A DNA stretch of 64,000 bases from Sanderia malayensis (lineage: Eukaryota > Cnidaria > Scyphozoa > Semaeostomeae > Pelagiidae). Location of the stretch: positions 1-64,000 of the forward strand of contig RQOL01000604.1 of the NCBI GenBank assembly GCA_013076295.1, read 5' to 3'. This document shows, one piece after another, positions 1 to 15,222 of the stretch (the stretch's first letter is position 1; each line of letters begins with the position of its first letter). The notes under the pieces are model-generated. The model was not told the DNA's origin. It was given only the letters and a program-made list of their open reading frames with translations, and ran no database searches. Position numbers and translations under genes: made by a program.

Positions 1-3000
1 TTTATTCCCCGCAACTTACACTAATCAAACTAACATTCATTCCCACAATTCGCGCATGATTTCACGTCTATTCTGCGAAACAAATTGTTATACACTTTTA
101 GTTACTTTTTCAGTAATATTAACATTGACTCCCACAATTTACACTAATAAAAGATAACATTCATTCCCCCAATTTTCACTAATAAAAATTAACTTTTATT
201 CTCGCAACTTAAACTAATCAAAATTGGAATTCATTCCCACAATTTGCGCATGATTCCACGTCAACTGAGCGAAAACAAATTGCTAGACACTTTTAGTTAC
301 TTTTTTCAGTAATGTTAACATTCATTCCCACAATTAACACAAATAAAAATAATACATATTCCCACATCTTACACCAATAAAAATTAACTCCTATTCCGGA
401 ACTTACACTAATCAAAATTAGAATTCATTCGCACAATTCGCGCATGATTCCACGTCAATTCAGCGAAAAAACATTTTATACACTTTAGTTACCTTTTTTC
501 AATAATTTTATCATTCATTCCCCAATTTACACTAATAAAAGGTAACACTCATTCCCCAGTTTACACCAATAAAAATTAACTTTTATTCCCGCAACTTACA
601 CTAATCAAAATTAAGATTCATTCCCACAATTTGCCCATGATTTCACGTCAATTCTGCGAAAACAAATTGTTATACACTTTTAGTTACTTTTTTCAGTAAT
701 ATTAACATTGACTCCCACAATTTACACTAATAAATATAACATTCATTCCCCAATTTTCACTAATAAAAATTAACTTTTATTCTCGCAACTTAACTAATCA
801 AAATGGAATTCATTCCCACAATTTGCGCATGATTCCACGTCAACTGAGCGAAAACAAATTGCTAACACTTTTAGTTACTTTTCTCAGTAATAATAACATT
901 CATTCCCACAATTTACACTAAAAAAGGTAACACTCATTCCGCAATTTACACAATAAAAATTAACTTTTTTCCGCAACTTACACTAATCAAAACTAATTCA
1001 TTCCCCAATTTGCGCATGATTCCACGTCAATTCAGCGAAAAAAATTGTTATACACTTTTAGTTACTTTTTTCAGTAAATTAACATTGACTCCCACAATTT
1101 ACACTAATAAAAGATAACATTCATTCCCCAATTTTCACAATAAAAATTAACTTTTATTCTCGCAACTTAACTAATCAAAATTGGAATTCATTCCCAATTT
1201 GCGCATGATTCCACGTCAACTGAGCGAAAACAAATTGCTATACACTTTTAGTTACTTTTTTCAGTAATCATAACATTCATTCCCACAATTTACACAAAAA
1301 AAGGTAACACTCATCCCGCAATTTACACCAATAAATTAACGTTTATTCCGCAACTTACACTAATCAAAATTAACATTCATTCCCGCAATTCGCGCATGAT
1401 TCCACGTCAATTCAGCGAAAAAAAATTGTTATACACTTTTAGTTACTTTTTCAGTAATATTAACATTGACTCCCACAATTTACACTAATAAAAGATAACA
1501 TTCATTCCCCAATTTCACTAATAAAAATTAACTTTTATTCTCGCAACTTAACTAATCAAAATTGGAATTCATTCCCACAATTTGCGCATGATTCCACGTC
1601 AACTGAGCGAAAAACAAATTGCTATACACTTTTAGTTACTTTTCAGTAATATAACATTCATTCCCACAATTTACACAAAAAAAGTAACACTCATTCCCGC
1701 AATTTACACCAATAAAATTAACGTTTCTTCCGCAACTTACACTAATCAAAATTAACATTCATTCCCACAATTGCGCATGATTCCACGTCAATTCAGCGAA
1801 AACAATTCTTATACACTTTTAGTTACTTTTTCAGTAATATTATCATTCATTCCCACAATTTACACTATAAAAGATAACACTGATTCCCACAATTACACCA
1901 ATAAAAATTAACTTTTATTCGCGCAACTTACACTAATCAAAATTAACATTCATTCCCACAATTGCGCATGATTCCACGTCAATTCAGCGAAAACAATGTT
2001 CTATACTTTTAGTTACTTTTTTCGAATATTAACATTCATTCCCCACAATTTACACTAATAAAAAAACACTGATTCCCAAAATTTACACCAATAAAAATTA
2101 ACTTTATTCCGCAACTTACACTAATCAAAATTAACATTCATTCCCACAATTTGCGAATGATTCACGTCAATTCAGTGAAACATATTGTTATACACTTTAG
2201 TTACTTTTCAGTAATATTAACATTCATTCCCACAATTTACACTAATAAAGAATAACACTCATTCCCACAATTACACAATAAAAATTAATTTTTATTCTCG
2301 CATTTACACTAATCAAAATTAGAATTCATTCCCACAATTTGCGCATAATTCCACGTCAATTCAGCGAAAACATTTTATACACTTTAGTTACCTTTTTCAT
2401 AATTTATCATTCATTCCCACAATTTACACTAATAAAAGATAACCTGATTACCACAATTACACCAATAAAAATTAACTTTATTCGCGCAACTTACACTATC
2501 AAAATTAGAATTCATTCCCACAATTTGCGCATGATCCACGTCAATTCAGCGAAAAACAATTTCTTATACACTTTTAGTTACCTTTTTCAATAATTTTATC
2601 ATTCATTCCCACAATTTACACTAAAAAGATAACCCTGATTCCCACAAATTACACCAATAAAAATTAACTATTATTCGCGCAACTTACACTACTCAAAATT
2701 AGAATTCATTCCCACAATTTGCGCATGATCCACGTCAATTCAGTGAAACAATTGTTATACACTTTAGTTACTTTTTCAGTAATATTAACATTCATTCCCA
2801 CAATTTACACTAATAAAAGATAACACTCATTCCCACAATTAATTACAAATAAAAATTAATTTTATTCTCGCACTTCACACCAATCAAAATTAGAATTCAT
2901 TCCCACAATTTGCGCATGATTCCACGTCAATTCAGCGAAAAAAATTTTATACACTTTAGTTACTTTTTCAAATTTCATTCATTCCCACAATTTACACTAA

Positions 3001-6000
3001 TAAAAGATAACCTCATTCCACCAATTACACAATAAAATTAACTTTATTCCGCAACTTACACTAATCAAAATTAGAATTCATTCCCACAATTTGCGCATGA
3101 TTCCACGTCAATTCAGCGAAACATATTGTTATACACTTTTAGTTACTTTTTCAGTAATATTAACATTCATTCCCACATTACACTAATAAAAGATAACACT
3201 CATTCCCACAATTACACAATAAAAATTAATTTTTATTCTCGCAACTTACATAATCAAAATTAGAATTCATTCCCACAATTTGCGCATGATTCCACGTCAA
3301 TTCAGCAAAAAACATTTTTATACACTTTTAGTTACTTTTTCATAATTTATCATTCATTCCCACAATTTACACTAATAAAGATAACACTCATTCCCACAAT
3401 TACACCAATAAAAATTAACATTTTTTTCCGCAACTTACACTAATCAAAATTAAATTCATTCCACAATTTGCGCATGATTCCACGTCAATTCAGCGAAAAC
3501 AAATTGTTATACACTTTTAGTTACTTTTTCAGTAATTTACATTCATTCCCACAATTTACACTAATAAAAATAAACATATTCCACATTACACCAATAAAAT
3601 TTAACTTATTCCCGCAACTTACACTAATCAAAATTAAATTCATTCCCACAATTTGCGCATGATTCCACGTCAATTCAGCGAAAAAAATTTTATACACTTT
3701 TAGTTACTTTTTCAGTAATTTAACATTCATTCCCACAATTACACTAATAAAAGATAACCTCATTCCCACAATTACACCAATAAAAATTAACTTTTATTCC
3801 CGCAACACACTAATCAAAATTAGATTCATTCCCACAATTTGCCGCATGATTTCCACGTCAATTCGCGAAAACAAATTGTTATACACTTTAGTTACTTTTT
3901 TCAGTAATATTAACATTTGACTCCACAATTTACACCAATAAAAATTAACTTTTATTCCCACAACTTACACTAATCAAAATTAAGATTCATTCCCACAATT
4001 TGCCATGATTCCACGTCAATTCTGCGAAAACAAATTGTTATACACTTTTAGTTACTTTTTCAGTAATATTAACATTCTCCCACAATTTACACTAATAAAA
4101 GATAACATTCATTCCCCAATTTCACCAATAAAAATTAACTTTTATTCTCGCAACTTAACTAATCAAAATTGGAATTCATTCCCACAAATTGCGCATGATT
4201 CCACGTCAACTGAGCGAAAACAAATTGCTATACACTTTTAGTTACTTTTCAGTAATAATAACATTCATTCCACAATTACACAATAAAAGATAACATTCAT
4301 TCCCCCAATTTCACAATAAAAATTAACTTTTATTCTCGCAACTTAACTAATCAAAATTGGAATTCATTCCCACAATTTGCGCATGATTCCACGTCAACTC
4401 AGCGAAAACAAATTGCTATACACTTTTAGTTACTTTTTCAGTAATAATAACATTCATTCCCACAATTTACACAAAAAAAGGTAACACTCATTCCCGCAAT
4501 TTACACCAATAAAAATTAACTTTTATTCCCGCAACTTACACTAATCAAAAAATTCATTCCCACAATTTGCGCATGATTCCACGTCAATTCAGCGAAAACA
4601 AATTTTATACACTTTTAGTTACTTTTTTCAGTAATATATAACATTCATTCCCACAATTTACACTAATAAAAGATAACACTCATTCCCACAATTACACAAT
4701 AAAAATTAATTTTATTCTCGCAACTTACACTAATCAAAATTAGAATTCATTCCCACAATTGCGCATGATTCCACGTCAATTCAGCGAAAAAAATTTTATA
4801 CACTTTTAGTTACTTTTTCAGTAATCATTCATTCATCCACAATTTACACTAATAAAAGGTAACACTCATTCCCGCAATTTACACCAATAAAAATTAACTT
4901 TTATTCCCGCAACTTACACTAATCAAAATTAAGATTCATTCCCACAATTTGCGCATGATTCACGTCAATTAGCAAAACAAATTGTTATACACTTTTAGTT
5001 ACTTTTTTCAGTAATATTAACATTCTTCCCACAATTTACACTAATAAAAATAACACTCATTCCCCAATTTCACAATAAAAATTAACTTTATTCGCAACTT
5101 AACTAATCAAAATTGAATTCATTCCCACAATTTGCGCATGATTCCACGTCAACTCAGCGAAAACAAATTGCTATACACTTTTAGTTACTTTTTCAGTAAT
5201 ATTAACATTCATTCCCACAATTACACTAAAAAAGGTAACACTCATTCCCAATTTACACCAATAAAATTAACTTTTATTCCCGCAACTTACACTAATCAAA
5301 ATTAACATTCATTCCCACAATTTGCGCATGATTCCACGTCAATTCAGCGAAACAATTGTTATACACTTTTAGTTACTTTTTCAGTAATATTAACATTCAT
5401 TCCCACAATTTACACTAAAAAATAACACTCATTCCCACAATTTACACAATAAAAATTAATTTTATTCCCGCAACTTACACTAATCAAAATTAGAATTCAT
5501 TCCCACAATTTGCGCATGATTCCACGTCAATTCAGCGAAAAAACATTTTATACACTTTTAGTTACTTTTTCAGTAATATTAACATTCATTCCCACAATTT
5601 ACACTAATAAAAGATAACACTCATTCCCACAATTAACCAATAAAAATTAACTTTTATTCCGCAACTTACACTAATCAAAATTAACATTCATTCCCACAAT
5701 TGCGCATGATTCCACGTCAATTCAGCGAAAACAAAATTTTATACACTTTTAGTTACTTTTTCAGAATATTAACATTCATTCCCACAATTTACACTAATAA
5801 AAATAACACTGATTCCCAAATTTACACCAATAAAATTAACTATTATTCGCGCAACTTACACTACTCAAAATTAGAATTCATTCCCACAATTTGCGCATGA
5901 TTCCACGTCAATTCAGCGAAAAAATTGTTATACACTTTAAGTTACTTTTTCAGTAATATTAACATTCATTCCCACAATTTACACTAATAAAAGATAACAC

Positions 6001-9000
6001 TATTCCCACAATTACACAAATAAAAATTAATTTTATTCTCGCAACTTACACTAATCAAAATTAGAATTCATTCCCACAATTTGCGCATGATTCCACGTCA
6101 ATTCAGCGAAAAAACATTTTTATACACTTTTAGTTACTTTTTCATAATTTAACATTCATTCCCACAATTTACACTAATAAAATAATAACATCATTCCCAC
6201 AATTTACACCAATAAAAATTAACTTTTATTCCCGCAACTTACACTAATCAAAATTAAGATTCATTCCCACAATTTGCGCATGATTCCACGTCAATTCAGC
6301 GAAAACAAATTGTTATACACTTTTAGTTACTTTTTTCAGTAATATTACATTCTCCCACAATTTACACTAATAAAAGATAACCTGATTCCCACAAATTACA
6401 CAAAAAATTACTTTTATTCCCGCAACTTACACTAATCAAAATTAAGATTCATTCCCACAATTTGCCATGATTTCACGTCAATTCTGCGAAACAAATTGTT
6501 ATACACTTTAGTTACTTTTTCAGTAATATTAACATTGACTCCCACAATTTACACTAATAAAAGATAACATTCATTCCCCAATTTCACTAATAAAAATTAA
6601 CTTTTATTCTCGCAACTTAAACTAATCAAAATTGAATTCATTCCCACAATTTGCGCATGATTCCACGTCAATTCAGCGAAAACAAAATTGCTATACACTT
6701 TTAGTTACCTTTTTCAGTAATTTAACATTCATTCCCACAATTTACACTAAAAAATACATATTCCACATTTACACCAATAAAATTAACTATTCCCGAACTT
6801 ACACTAATCAAAATTAGAATTCATTCCCACAATTCGCGCATGATTCCACGTCAATTCAGCGAAAAAAACATTTTATACACTTTTAGTTACTTTTTCAGTA
6901 ATTTATCATTCATTCCCACAATTTACACTAAAAAAGTAACACTCATTCCCACATTTACACCAATAAAAATTAACTTTTATTCCCGCAACTTACACTAATC
7001 AAAATTAGATTCATTCCCACAATTTGCCATGATTTCACGTCAATTCAGCGAAAACAAATTGTTATACACTTTTAGTTACTTTTTTCAGTAAAATTAACAT
7101 TGACTCCCACAATTTACACTAATAAAATATAACATTCATTCCCCAATTTCACAATAAAAATTAACTTTTATTCTCGCAACTTAAACTAATCAAAATTGGA
7201 ATTCATTCCACAATTTGCGCATGATTCCACGTCAACTGAGCGAAAACAAATTGCTAGACACTTTTAGTTACTTTTTCAGTAATATAACATTCATTCCCAC
7301 AATTTACACTAAAAAGTAACACTCATTCCCCAATTTACACCAATGAAAATTAACTTTCTTCCCGCAACTTACACTAATCAAAATTAACATTCATTCCCAC
7401 AATTTGCGCATGATTCCACGTCAATTCAGCGAAACAAATTGTTATACACTTTTAGTTACTTTTTTCAGTAATTAACATTCTCCCACAATTTACACTAATA
7501 AAAGATAACATTCATTCCCCAATTTCACAATAAAAATTAACTTTTATTCTCGCACTTAACTAATCAAAATTGGAATTCATTCCACAATTTGCGCATGATT
7601 CCACGTCAACTGAGCGAAAAAAATTCTATACACTTTTAGTTACTTTTTCAGTAATATTAACATTCATTCCCACAATTTACAAAAAAAAGGTAACACTCAT
7701 TCCGCAATTTACACCAATGAAAATTAACTTTCTTCCGCAACTTACACTAATCAAAATTAACATTCATTCCACAATTTGCGCATGATTCCACGTCAATTCA
7801 GCGAAAAAAAATTGTTATACACTTTTAGTTACTTTTTCAGTAATATTATCATTCATTCCCACAATTTACACTAATAAAAGTAACACTCATTCCCGCATTT
7901 ACACAATAAAAATTAACTTTTATTCCCGCAACTTACACTAATCAAAATTAAGATTCATTCCCACAATTTGCCATGATTTCACGTCAATTCTGCGAAAACA
8001 AATTGTTATACACTTTTAGTTACTTTTTCAGTAAAATTAACATTGACTCCCACAATTTACACTAATAAAATATAACATTCATTCCCAATTTTCACTAATA
8101 AAAATTAACTTTTATTCTCGCAACTTAAACTAATCAAAATTGAATTCATTCCCACAATTTGCGCATGATTCCACGTCAATTCAGCGAAAACAAATTGCTA
8201 CACTTTTAGTTACTTTTCTCAGTAATATAACATTCATTCCCACAATTTACACTAAAAAAAGTAACACTCATTCCCGCAATTTACACCAATAAAATTAATT
8301 TTTCTTCCCGCAACTTACACTAATCAAAATTAACATTCATTCCCACAATTTGCGCATGATTCCACGTCAATTCAGCGAAAAAAATTGTTATACACTTTTA
8401 GTTACTTTTTCAGTAATATTAACATTCTCCACAATTTACACTAATAAAAGATAACATTCATTCCCCAATTTCACAATAAAAATTAACTTTATTCTCGCAA
8501 CTTAACTAATCAAAATTGGAATTCATTCCCACAATTTGCGCATGATTCCACGTCAACTGAGCGAAAACAAATTCTATACACTTTTAGTTACTTTTTCAGT
8601 AATATAACATTCATTCCCACAATTTACAAAAAAAGTAACACTCATTCCCGCAATTTACACCAATGAAAATTAACTTTTCTTCCGCAACTTACACTAATCA
8701 AAATTAACATTCATTCCCACAATTGCGCATGATTCCACGTCAATTCAGCGAAACAATTTCTTATACACTTTTAAGTTACTTTTTCAGTAATATTAACATT
8801 CATTCCCACAATTTACACTAATAAAAGATAACACTGATTCCCACAAATTACACCAATAAAAATTAACTTTATTCGCGCAACTTACACTAATCAAAATTAA
8901 GATTCATTCCCACAATTTGCGCATGATTCCACGTCAATTCAGTGAAACATATTGTTATACACTTTAGTTACTTTTTCAGTAAATTAACATTCATTCCCAC

Positions 9001-12000
9001 AATTTACACTAATAAAGAATAACACTCACTCCACAATTACAAATAAAAATTAATTTTATTCTCGCATTTACACTAATCAAAATTAGAATTCATTCCCACA
9101 ATTTGCGCATGATTCCACGTCAATTCAGCGAAAAAATTTTATACACTTTTAGTTACTTTTTCATAATTTATTCATTCATCCCACAATTTACACTAATAAA
9201 AGATAACCTGATTACCACAATTACACCAATAAAAATTAACTATTATTCGCGCAACTTACACTATCAAAATTAGAATTCATTCCCACAATTTGCGCATGAT
9301 CCACGTCAATTCAGCGAAAACAATTTCTTATACACTTTTAGTTACCTTTTTCATAATTTATCATTCATTCCCACAATTTACACTAATAAAAGATAACCCT
9401 GATTCCCACAAATTACACAATAAAAATTAACTATTATTCGCGCAACTTACACTACTCAAAATTAGAATTCATTCCCACAATTTGCGCATGATCACGTCAA
9501 TTCAGTGAAACATATTGTTATACACTTTAAGTTACTATTTTCAGTAATATTAACATTCATTCCCACAATTTACACTAATAAAAGATAACACTCATTCCCA
9601 CAATTAATACAAATAAAAATTAATTTTATTCTCGCATTTTACACTAATCAAAATTAGAATTCATTCCCACAATTTGCGCATGATTCCACGTCAATTCAGC
9701 GAAAAACATTTTTATACACTTTAGTTACCTTTTTCAAAAATTTTATCATTCATTCCACAATTTACACTAATAAAGATAACCCTGATTACCACCAATTACA
9801 CCAATAAAATTAACTATTATTCGCGCAACTTACACTATCAAAATTAGAATTCATTCCCACAATTTGCGCATGTTCCACGTCAATTCAGTGAAACATATTG
9901 TTATACACTTTAAGTTACTTTTTCAGTAATATTAACATTCATTCCCACAATTTACACTAATAAAAGATAACACTCATTCCCACAATTACACAATAAAAAT
10001 TAATTTTTATTCTCGCACTTACAACTAATCAAAATTAGAATTCATTCCCACAATTTGCGCATGATTCCACGTCAATTCAGCGAAAAACATTTTTATACAC
10101 TTTTAGTTACCTTTTTCATAATTTATCATTCATTCCCACAATTTACACTAATGAAAGCAACACTCATTCCCGCAGTTTACACCAATAAAAATTAACATTT
10201 ATTCCCGCAACTTACACTAATCAAAATTAAAAGTCATTCACAATTTGCGCATGATTCACGTCAATTCAGCGAAAACAAATTGTTATACACTTTTAGTTAC
10301 TTTTTTCAGTAATTAACATTCATTCCCACAATTTACACTAATAAAAATAACACTATTCCCACATTTACACCAATAAAAATTAACTTATTCCCGCAACTTA
10401 CACTAATCAAAATTAAGATTCATTCCCACAATTTGCCATGATTTCACGTCAATTCTGCGAAAACAAATTGTTATACACTTTAGTTACTTTTTTCAGTAAA
10501 TTAACATTGACTCCCACAATTTACACTAATAAAAGATAACATTCATTCCCCAATTTCACTAATAAAAATTAACTTTTATTCTCGCAACTTAAACTAATCA
10601 AAATTGGAATTCATTCCCACAATTTGCGCATGATTCCACGTCAACTGAGCGAAAACAAATTGCTAGACACTTTTAGTTACTTTTCTCAGTAATAATAACA
10701 TTCATTCCCACAATTTACACTAAAAAAAGGTAACACTCATTCCCGCAATTTACACAATGAAAATTAATTTTCTTCCCGCAACTTACACTAATCAAAACTA
10801 ACATTCATTCCCACAATTTGCGCATGATTCCACGTCAATTCAGCGAAAAAAATTGTTATACACTTTTAGTTACTTTTTCAGTAATATTAACATTCTCCCA
10901 CAATTTACACTAATAAAAGATAACATTCATTCCCCAATTTTCACTAATAAAAATTAACTTTTATTCTCGCAACTTAAACTAATCAAAATTGGAATTCATT
11001 CCCACAATTTGCGCATGATTCCACGTCAACTGAGCGAAAACAAATTGCTATACACTTTTAGTTACTTTTCTCAGTAATCATAACATTCATTCCCACAATT
11101 TACACAAAAAAAAGGTAACACTCATTCCCGCAATTTAACACAATGAAAATTAACGTTCTTCCCGCAACTTACACTATCAAAAACTAACATTCATTCCCAC
11201 AATTCGCGCATGATTCCACGTCAATTCAGCGAAACAATTTCTTATACACTTTTAATTACCTTTTTCAGTAATATTATCATTCATTCCCACAATTTACACT
11301 AGTAAAAGATAACACTGATTCCCCCAAATTACACCAATAAAAATTAACTTTCATTCGCGCAACTTACACTAATCAAAATTAACATTCATTCCCACAAATT
11401 GCGAATGATTCCACGTCAATTCAGCGAAAACAAAATGTTCTATACTTTTAGTTACTTTTTTCAGGAATATTAACATTCATCCCCACAATTTACACTAATA
11501 AAAAAAACACTGATTCCCAAAATTTACACCAATAAAATTAACTTTATTCCCGCAACTTACACCAATCAAAATTAACATTCATTCCCACAATTTGCGAATG
11601 ATTCTACGTCAATTCAGTGAAACCATATTGTTATACACTTTAAGTTACTATTTTCAGTAATATTAACATTCATTCCCACAATTTACACTAATAAAGAATA
11701 ACATCACTCCCACAATTAAAACAAATAAAAATTAATTTTTATTCTCGCATTTTACACTAATCAAAATTAGAATTCATTCCCACAATTTGCGCATGATTCC
11801 ACGTCAATTCAGCGAAAAAACTTTTATACACTTTTAGTTACCTTTTTCAATAATTTATCATTCATTCCCACAAATTACACTAATAAAAGATAACCCTGAT
11901 TACCACAAATTACACCAATAAAAATTAACTATTATTCGCGCAACTTACACTACTCAAAATTAGAATTCATTCCCACAATTTGCGCATGATCCACGTCAAT

Positions 12001-13465
12001 TCAGCGAAAACAATTTCTTATACACTTTTAGTTACCTTTTTCAATAATTTTATCATTCATTCCCACAATTTACACTAATAAAAGATAACCCTGATTCCCA
12101 CAAATTACACCAATAAAAATTAACTATTTTCGCGCAACTTACACTACTCAAAATTAGAATTCATTCCCACAATTTGCGCATGATCCACGTCAATTCAGTG
12201 AAACCATATTGTTATACACTTTAAGTTACTATTTTCAGTAATATTAACATTCATTCCCACAATTTACACTAATAAAAGATAACACTCATTCCCACTATTA
12301 ATACAAATAAAAATTAAATTTTATTCTCGCATTTTACACTAATCAAAATTAGAATTCATTCCCACAATTTGCGCATGATTCCACGTCAATTCAGCGAAAA
12401 ACATTTTTATACACTTTAGTTACCTTTTTCAAAAATTTTATCATTCATTCCCACAATTTACACTAATAAAAGATAACCCTGATTACCACCAATTACACCA
12501 ATAAAAATTAACTATTATTCGCGCAACTTACACTACTCAAAATTAGAATTCATTCCCACAATTTGCGCATGATCCACGTCAATTCAGTGAAACCATATTG
12601 TTATACACTTTAAGTTACTATTTTCAGTAATATTAACATTCATTCCCACAATTTACACTAATAAAAGATAACACTCATTCCCACAATTAACACAAATAAA
12701 AATTAATTTTTATTCTCGCATTTTACAATAATCAAAATTAGAATTCATTCCCACAATTGCGCATGATTCCACGTCAATTCAGCGAAAAAACATTTTTATA
12801 CACTTTAGTTACCTTTTTCAATAATTTTATCATTCATTCCCACAATTTACACTAATGAAAGGCAACACTCATTCCCGCAGTTTACACCAATAAAAATTAA
12901 CATTTATTCCCGCAACTTACACTAATCAAAATTAAAAGTCATTCCCACAATTTGCCCATGATTTCACGTCAATTCTGCGAAAACAAATTGTTATACACTT
13001 TCAGTTACTTTTTTCAGTAATATTAACATTGACTCCCACAATTTACACTAATAAAAGATAACATTCATTCCCCCAATTTTCACTAATAAAAATTAACTTT
13101 TATTCCCGCAACTTACACTAATCAAAATTAAGATTCATTCCCACAATTTGCCCGTGATTTCACGTCAATTCTGCGAAAACAAATTGTTATACACTTTTAG
13201 TTACTTTTTTCAGTAATATTAACATTGACTCCCACAATTTACACTAATAAAAGATAACATTCATTCCCCCAATTTTCACTAATAAAAATTAACTTTTATT
13301 CTCGCAACTTAAACTAATCAAAATTGGAATTCATTCCCACAATTTGCGCATGATTCCACGTCAACTGAGCGAAAACAAATTGCTAGACACTTTTAGTTAC
13401 TTTTCTCAGTAATAATAACATTCATTCCCACAATTTACACTAAAAAAAGGTAACACTCATTCCCG
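1..13465 (+). repeat. 196-bp satellite array, left segment
   Basis: Continuous head-to-tail copies of the 196-bp satellite, without any gene. Units begin attcattcccacaatttgcg and contain the 91-bp module plus usually three 35-bp subrepeats. This segment is dominated by a left-hand subfamily: units with gctagacac or gctatacac in the module, subrepeats reading cccaattttcac, and ctcgcaacttaaac. It also holds a second group with cagtgaaac and ttaagttactattttcag. Up to about 11.2 kb the units are shorter than 196 bp (spacings of the gcgcatgat box between 187 and 194), because of scattered 1-base deletions; from about 11.2 kb to the retrotransposon they return to 193-195. Short open frames here are translations of the repeat and are not genes. 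Confidence 0.97.
8942..9888 (+). repeat. Higher-order block, middle copy (left segment)
   Basis: A run of five units marked by three gtgaaac variants in the module (8942, 9505, 9888). The same order of variants occurs at 2174-3117 (the third marker there reads gcgaaac) and at 11617-12587. The rightmost copy spans 970 bp between markers, while the other two span about 945 bp. The missing bases are single bases, mostly in short runs, for example cc read as c. The three copies show that this part of the array is a higher-order repeat. Confidence 0.75.
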
Positions 13466-13511
13466 AAGCTCAACAAAGCTCAACTCAGAATTCTGATCTC
13501 AGTATCCTACA
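13466..13511 (+). other. Putative 3' end of the 5' LTR
   Basis: Non-satellite sequence between the last satellite bases (cactcattcccg) and the gag leader. It contains a short tandem aagctcaac/aagctcaac and ends cctaca, so a CA dinucleotide closes it as expected for an LTR end. No convincing primer binding site with a TGG start follows. The call rests on position and the CA end only; the rest of the LTR is absent or is the satellite itself. Confidence 0.45.
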
Positions 13512-13536
13512 TTATTATAACCGAATCTTATCCGCA
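13512..13536 (+). other. Retrotransposon leader
   Basis: A 25-bp leader between the presumed LTR end and the gag start codon. A primer binding site would be expected here; the bases (ttattataaccgaatc...) do not match a common tRNA 3' end that I recognise, so the primer is unassigned. Confidence 0.35.
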
Positions 13537-14459
13537 ATGGAATCGAATATTAAGAGTTACAATGGAACTGAAAATGTCAGAGTATTTATCGAAAAAGTTA
13601 GTATTCATTCTGCGTTAAAGGGTTACGAAAGCGAGAAAGCCGCCCAGAATATTGCCAGTCGTCTCGAAGGCCGTTCCTTCGATGTTTATTTAAGATTATC
13701 AGATGCAGACAGGAAAGATGTCGAAAAGGTAAAAGCAGAATTGTTAAAAGAGTTTGAGCGTGGCAATTTAGATAGAGAAGAAGCAATTAACCAGTTGGCT
13801 GCTCGAAAAAACTACGAAGAAGAATCCCCGCAGACGTTCGCCTACAAAATTTTGGAACTGGTCAAATTGGCCTACCCATCATTTAACGAGACCACTCGCA
13901 ATACGATTGCGAAAGACTATTTTGTAAAAGGCGTTCACCCAAAGATGCAAGTCGCCTTAAAGTCATTGCCTGATTTCACGTCAGCCGATATCAAACGTCC
14001 TTGCTGAAGAAACAGTGCGTCTCAAAACAGCAGGTATTCAATCTTTTGTATCCACTAATCCTTTTAAATCCAATGATCACTGCATGGCTGTCAACTCCAT
14101 TGATTTGGACTCATTGGTGATTCAATTACTGACAAGGTCGTTGAAAAAATGAAAAAAACACTCTGTCGATGATGACGGGGGTCAAGATCAGGCCCAAAGC
14201 GTAAATTGGGTTGCGAGCGGAAATTCTTACAACCAAAGATTTCCAAGAGTAAACAATTATCGCTATTCATCTAGCCGAGGAGAAATCCCCGTGGAAGATA
14301 TCAACGATTTCCTCGACCAGGGGGTACCCAAGAGCGAAAATGTCGTTCATGCCAAAAGTCCTAATCATTTTATAAAGGGACTGTCCTACCAGATTTTGCC
14401 AGCGTTGCGGCAATACGGGGCATGATTCCTGGAGCCAAAATTGCCCTAAATACCAATGA
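13537..14459 (+). pseudogene. gag: gag (capsid and nucleocapsid), frameshifted
   Basis: Structural polyprotein of the retrotransposon, which would form the virus-like particle in the cytoplasm. The first 156 codons (13537-14007) are open and hold a capsid-type region with the YNGTENVRVFIEKV motif near the N-terminus and a conserved helical stretch around residues 90-150. The frame then changes near 13995; the next frame is interrupted by TGA at 14150 and runs to about 14275; a third stretch covers an arginine-rich segment and a first zinc knuckle of CX2CX4HX4C type near 14341-14380 that is split by another frameshift; the second knuckle (from 14397) has CX2CX4HX6C spacing and ends at a TGA at 14457. 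ATG 13537 is chosen because it is the first after the leader. Two knuckles and the basic segment support the nucleocapsid call. Confidence 0.88.
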
Positions 14460-14508
14460 CTAGAAGAACCTCGAGATACGCAGTTGATTAATAATGTGAA
14501 TAATTCTA

Positions 14509-15171
14509 ATGAACGTTTTTTCTGCAGTTGTAAAAATTTCGTTTTCAGATTCAACTACAAATGCGTTATTAGACACTGGAGCAAGTTGCTCCCTGATTGA
14601 CATTGGTTCTTTACAGAAATTAGGCTTAGAAGGAAATATCCAAAAATCTCAACATGACAATCTGATTGACGCATCAGGTAATAACATGAACATAACAGGA
14701 TCGATTTTAATGAAAATAAAATTAGCTGGAAAGTCCCTACAACATCGAATGTTGGTTTGAATACAAAATCTTTTAAAAATGTCATTTTGGGGAGAGATTT
14801 TTTTATCGCGATTTTCTGCATTCGAAATCGACTTCCACAACAACAAGATAAAATTAGGAACTCACTGGTTAAATTGTGTTGATATTACAGAAGATCGCAA
14901 AGTTCAGTTGGTATCGTCATTAGTATTGCAGGGTCGATCAGAAAACTTTGTAACCGTCAAATGTGATCAATCATTTTCTCTCGTCACCGCTGATTTTGAG
15001 CCTGTGCAACTTAGTGAGTCACCAGGTGTATACGCTACGCGCTGTCGTATAATTCCAAACATTGAGGGATGTTTTCAAGTATCTTTCTTAAACATAAACC
15101 CTTGTTCAGTGTCAATACCAGCCAATACTCACATTGGTTTTTTAACAACCTCAAATACCACAGTAGCTTAA
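14509..15171 (+). pseudogene. pol: pol: aspartic protease and linker, frameshifted
   Basis: Retropepsin-like protease that would process the polyproteins. The catalytic motif LLDTGAS lies at about residues 20-26, with the DTG aspartate codon at 14572. The first open piece ends at TGA 14758. The flap-distal ILGRDF motif is present at 14784-14801 but in another frame, and the following FEIDFHNNKIKLG stretch is back in the original frame (open 14779-15171), so two nearby indels of opposite sense break the gene. The part after about 14870 is the linker that usually joins protease to reverse transcriptase in Ty3/gypsy elements and has no motif I can name. Whether pol began at its own ATG or as a gag-pol fusion cannot be told because of the stop at 14457. 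Confidence 0.85.
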
Positions 15172-15222
15172 ATTGCTCAGCAGGATAAAAGTACCTCACA
15201 AATCTAGAAGATTCTATAGTAT

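Noticed and set aside
2339..7785. Short open frames of 60-84 codons in the left array
   Set aside because: They are translations of the satellite units (recurring IPTI-, NSF- and YTNK-like peptides), shift with each 1-base deletion, and have no initiation context or domain.
13512..13536. tRNA primer binding site of the retrotransposon
   Set aside because: No TGG-starting match to a common tRNA 3' end follows the CA dinucleotide; assigning a tRNA would be a guess.
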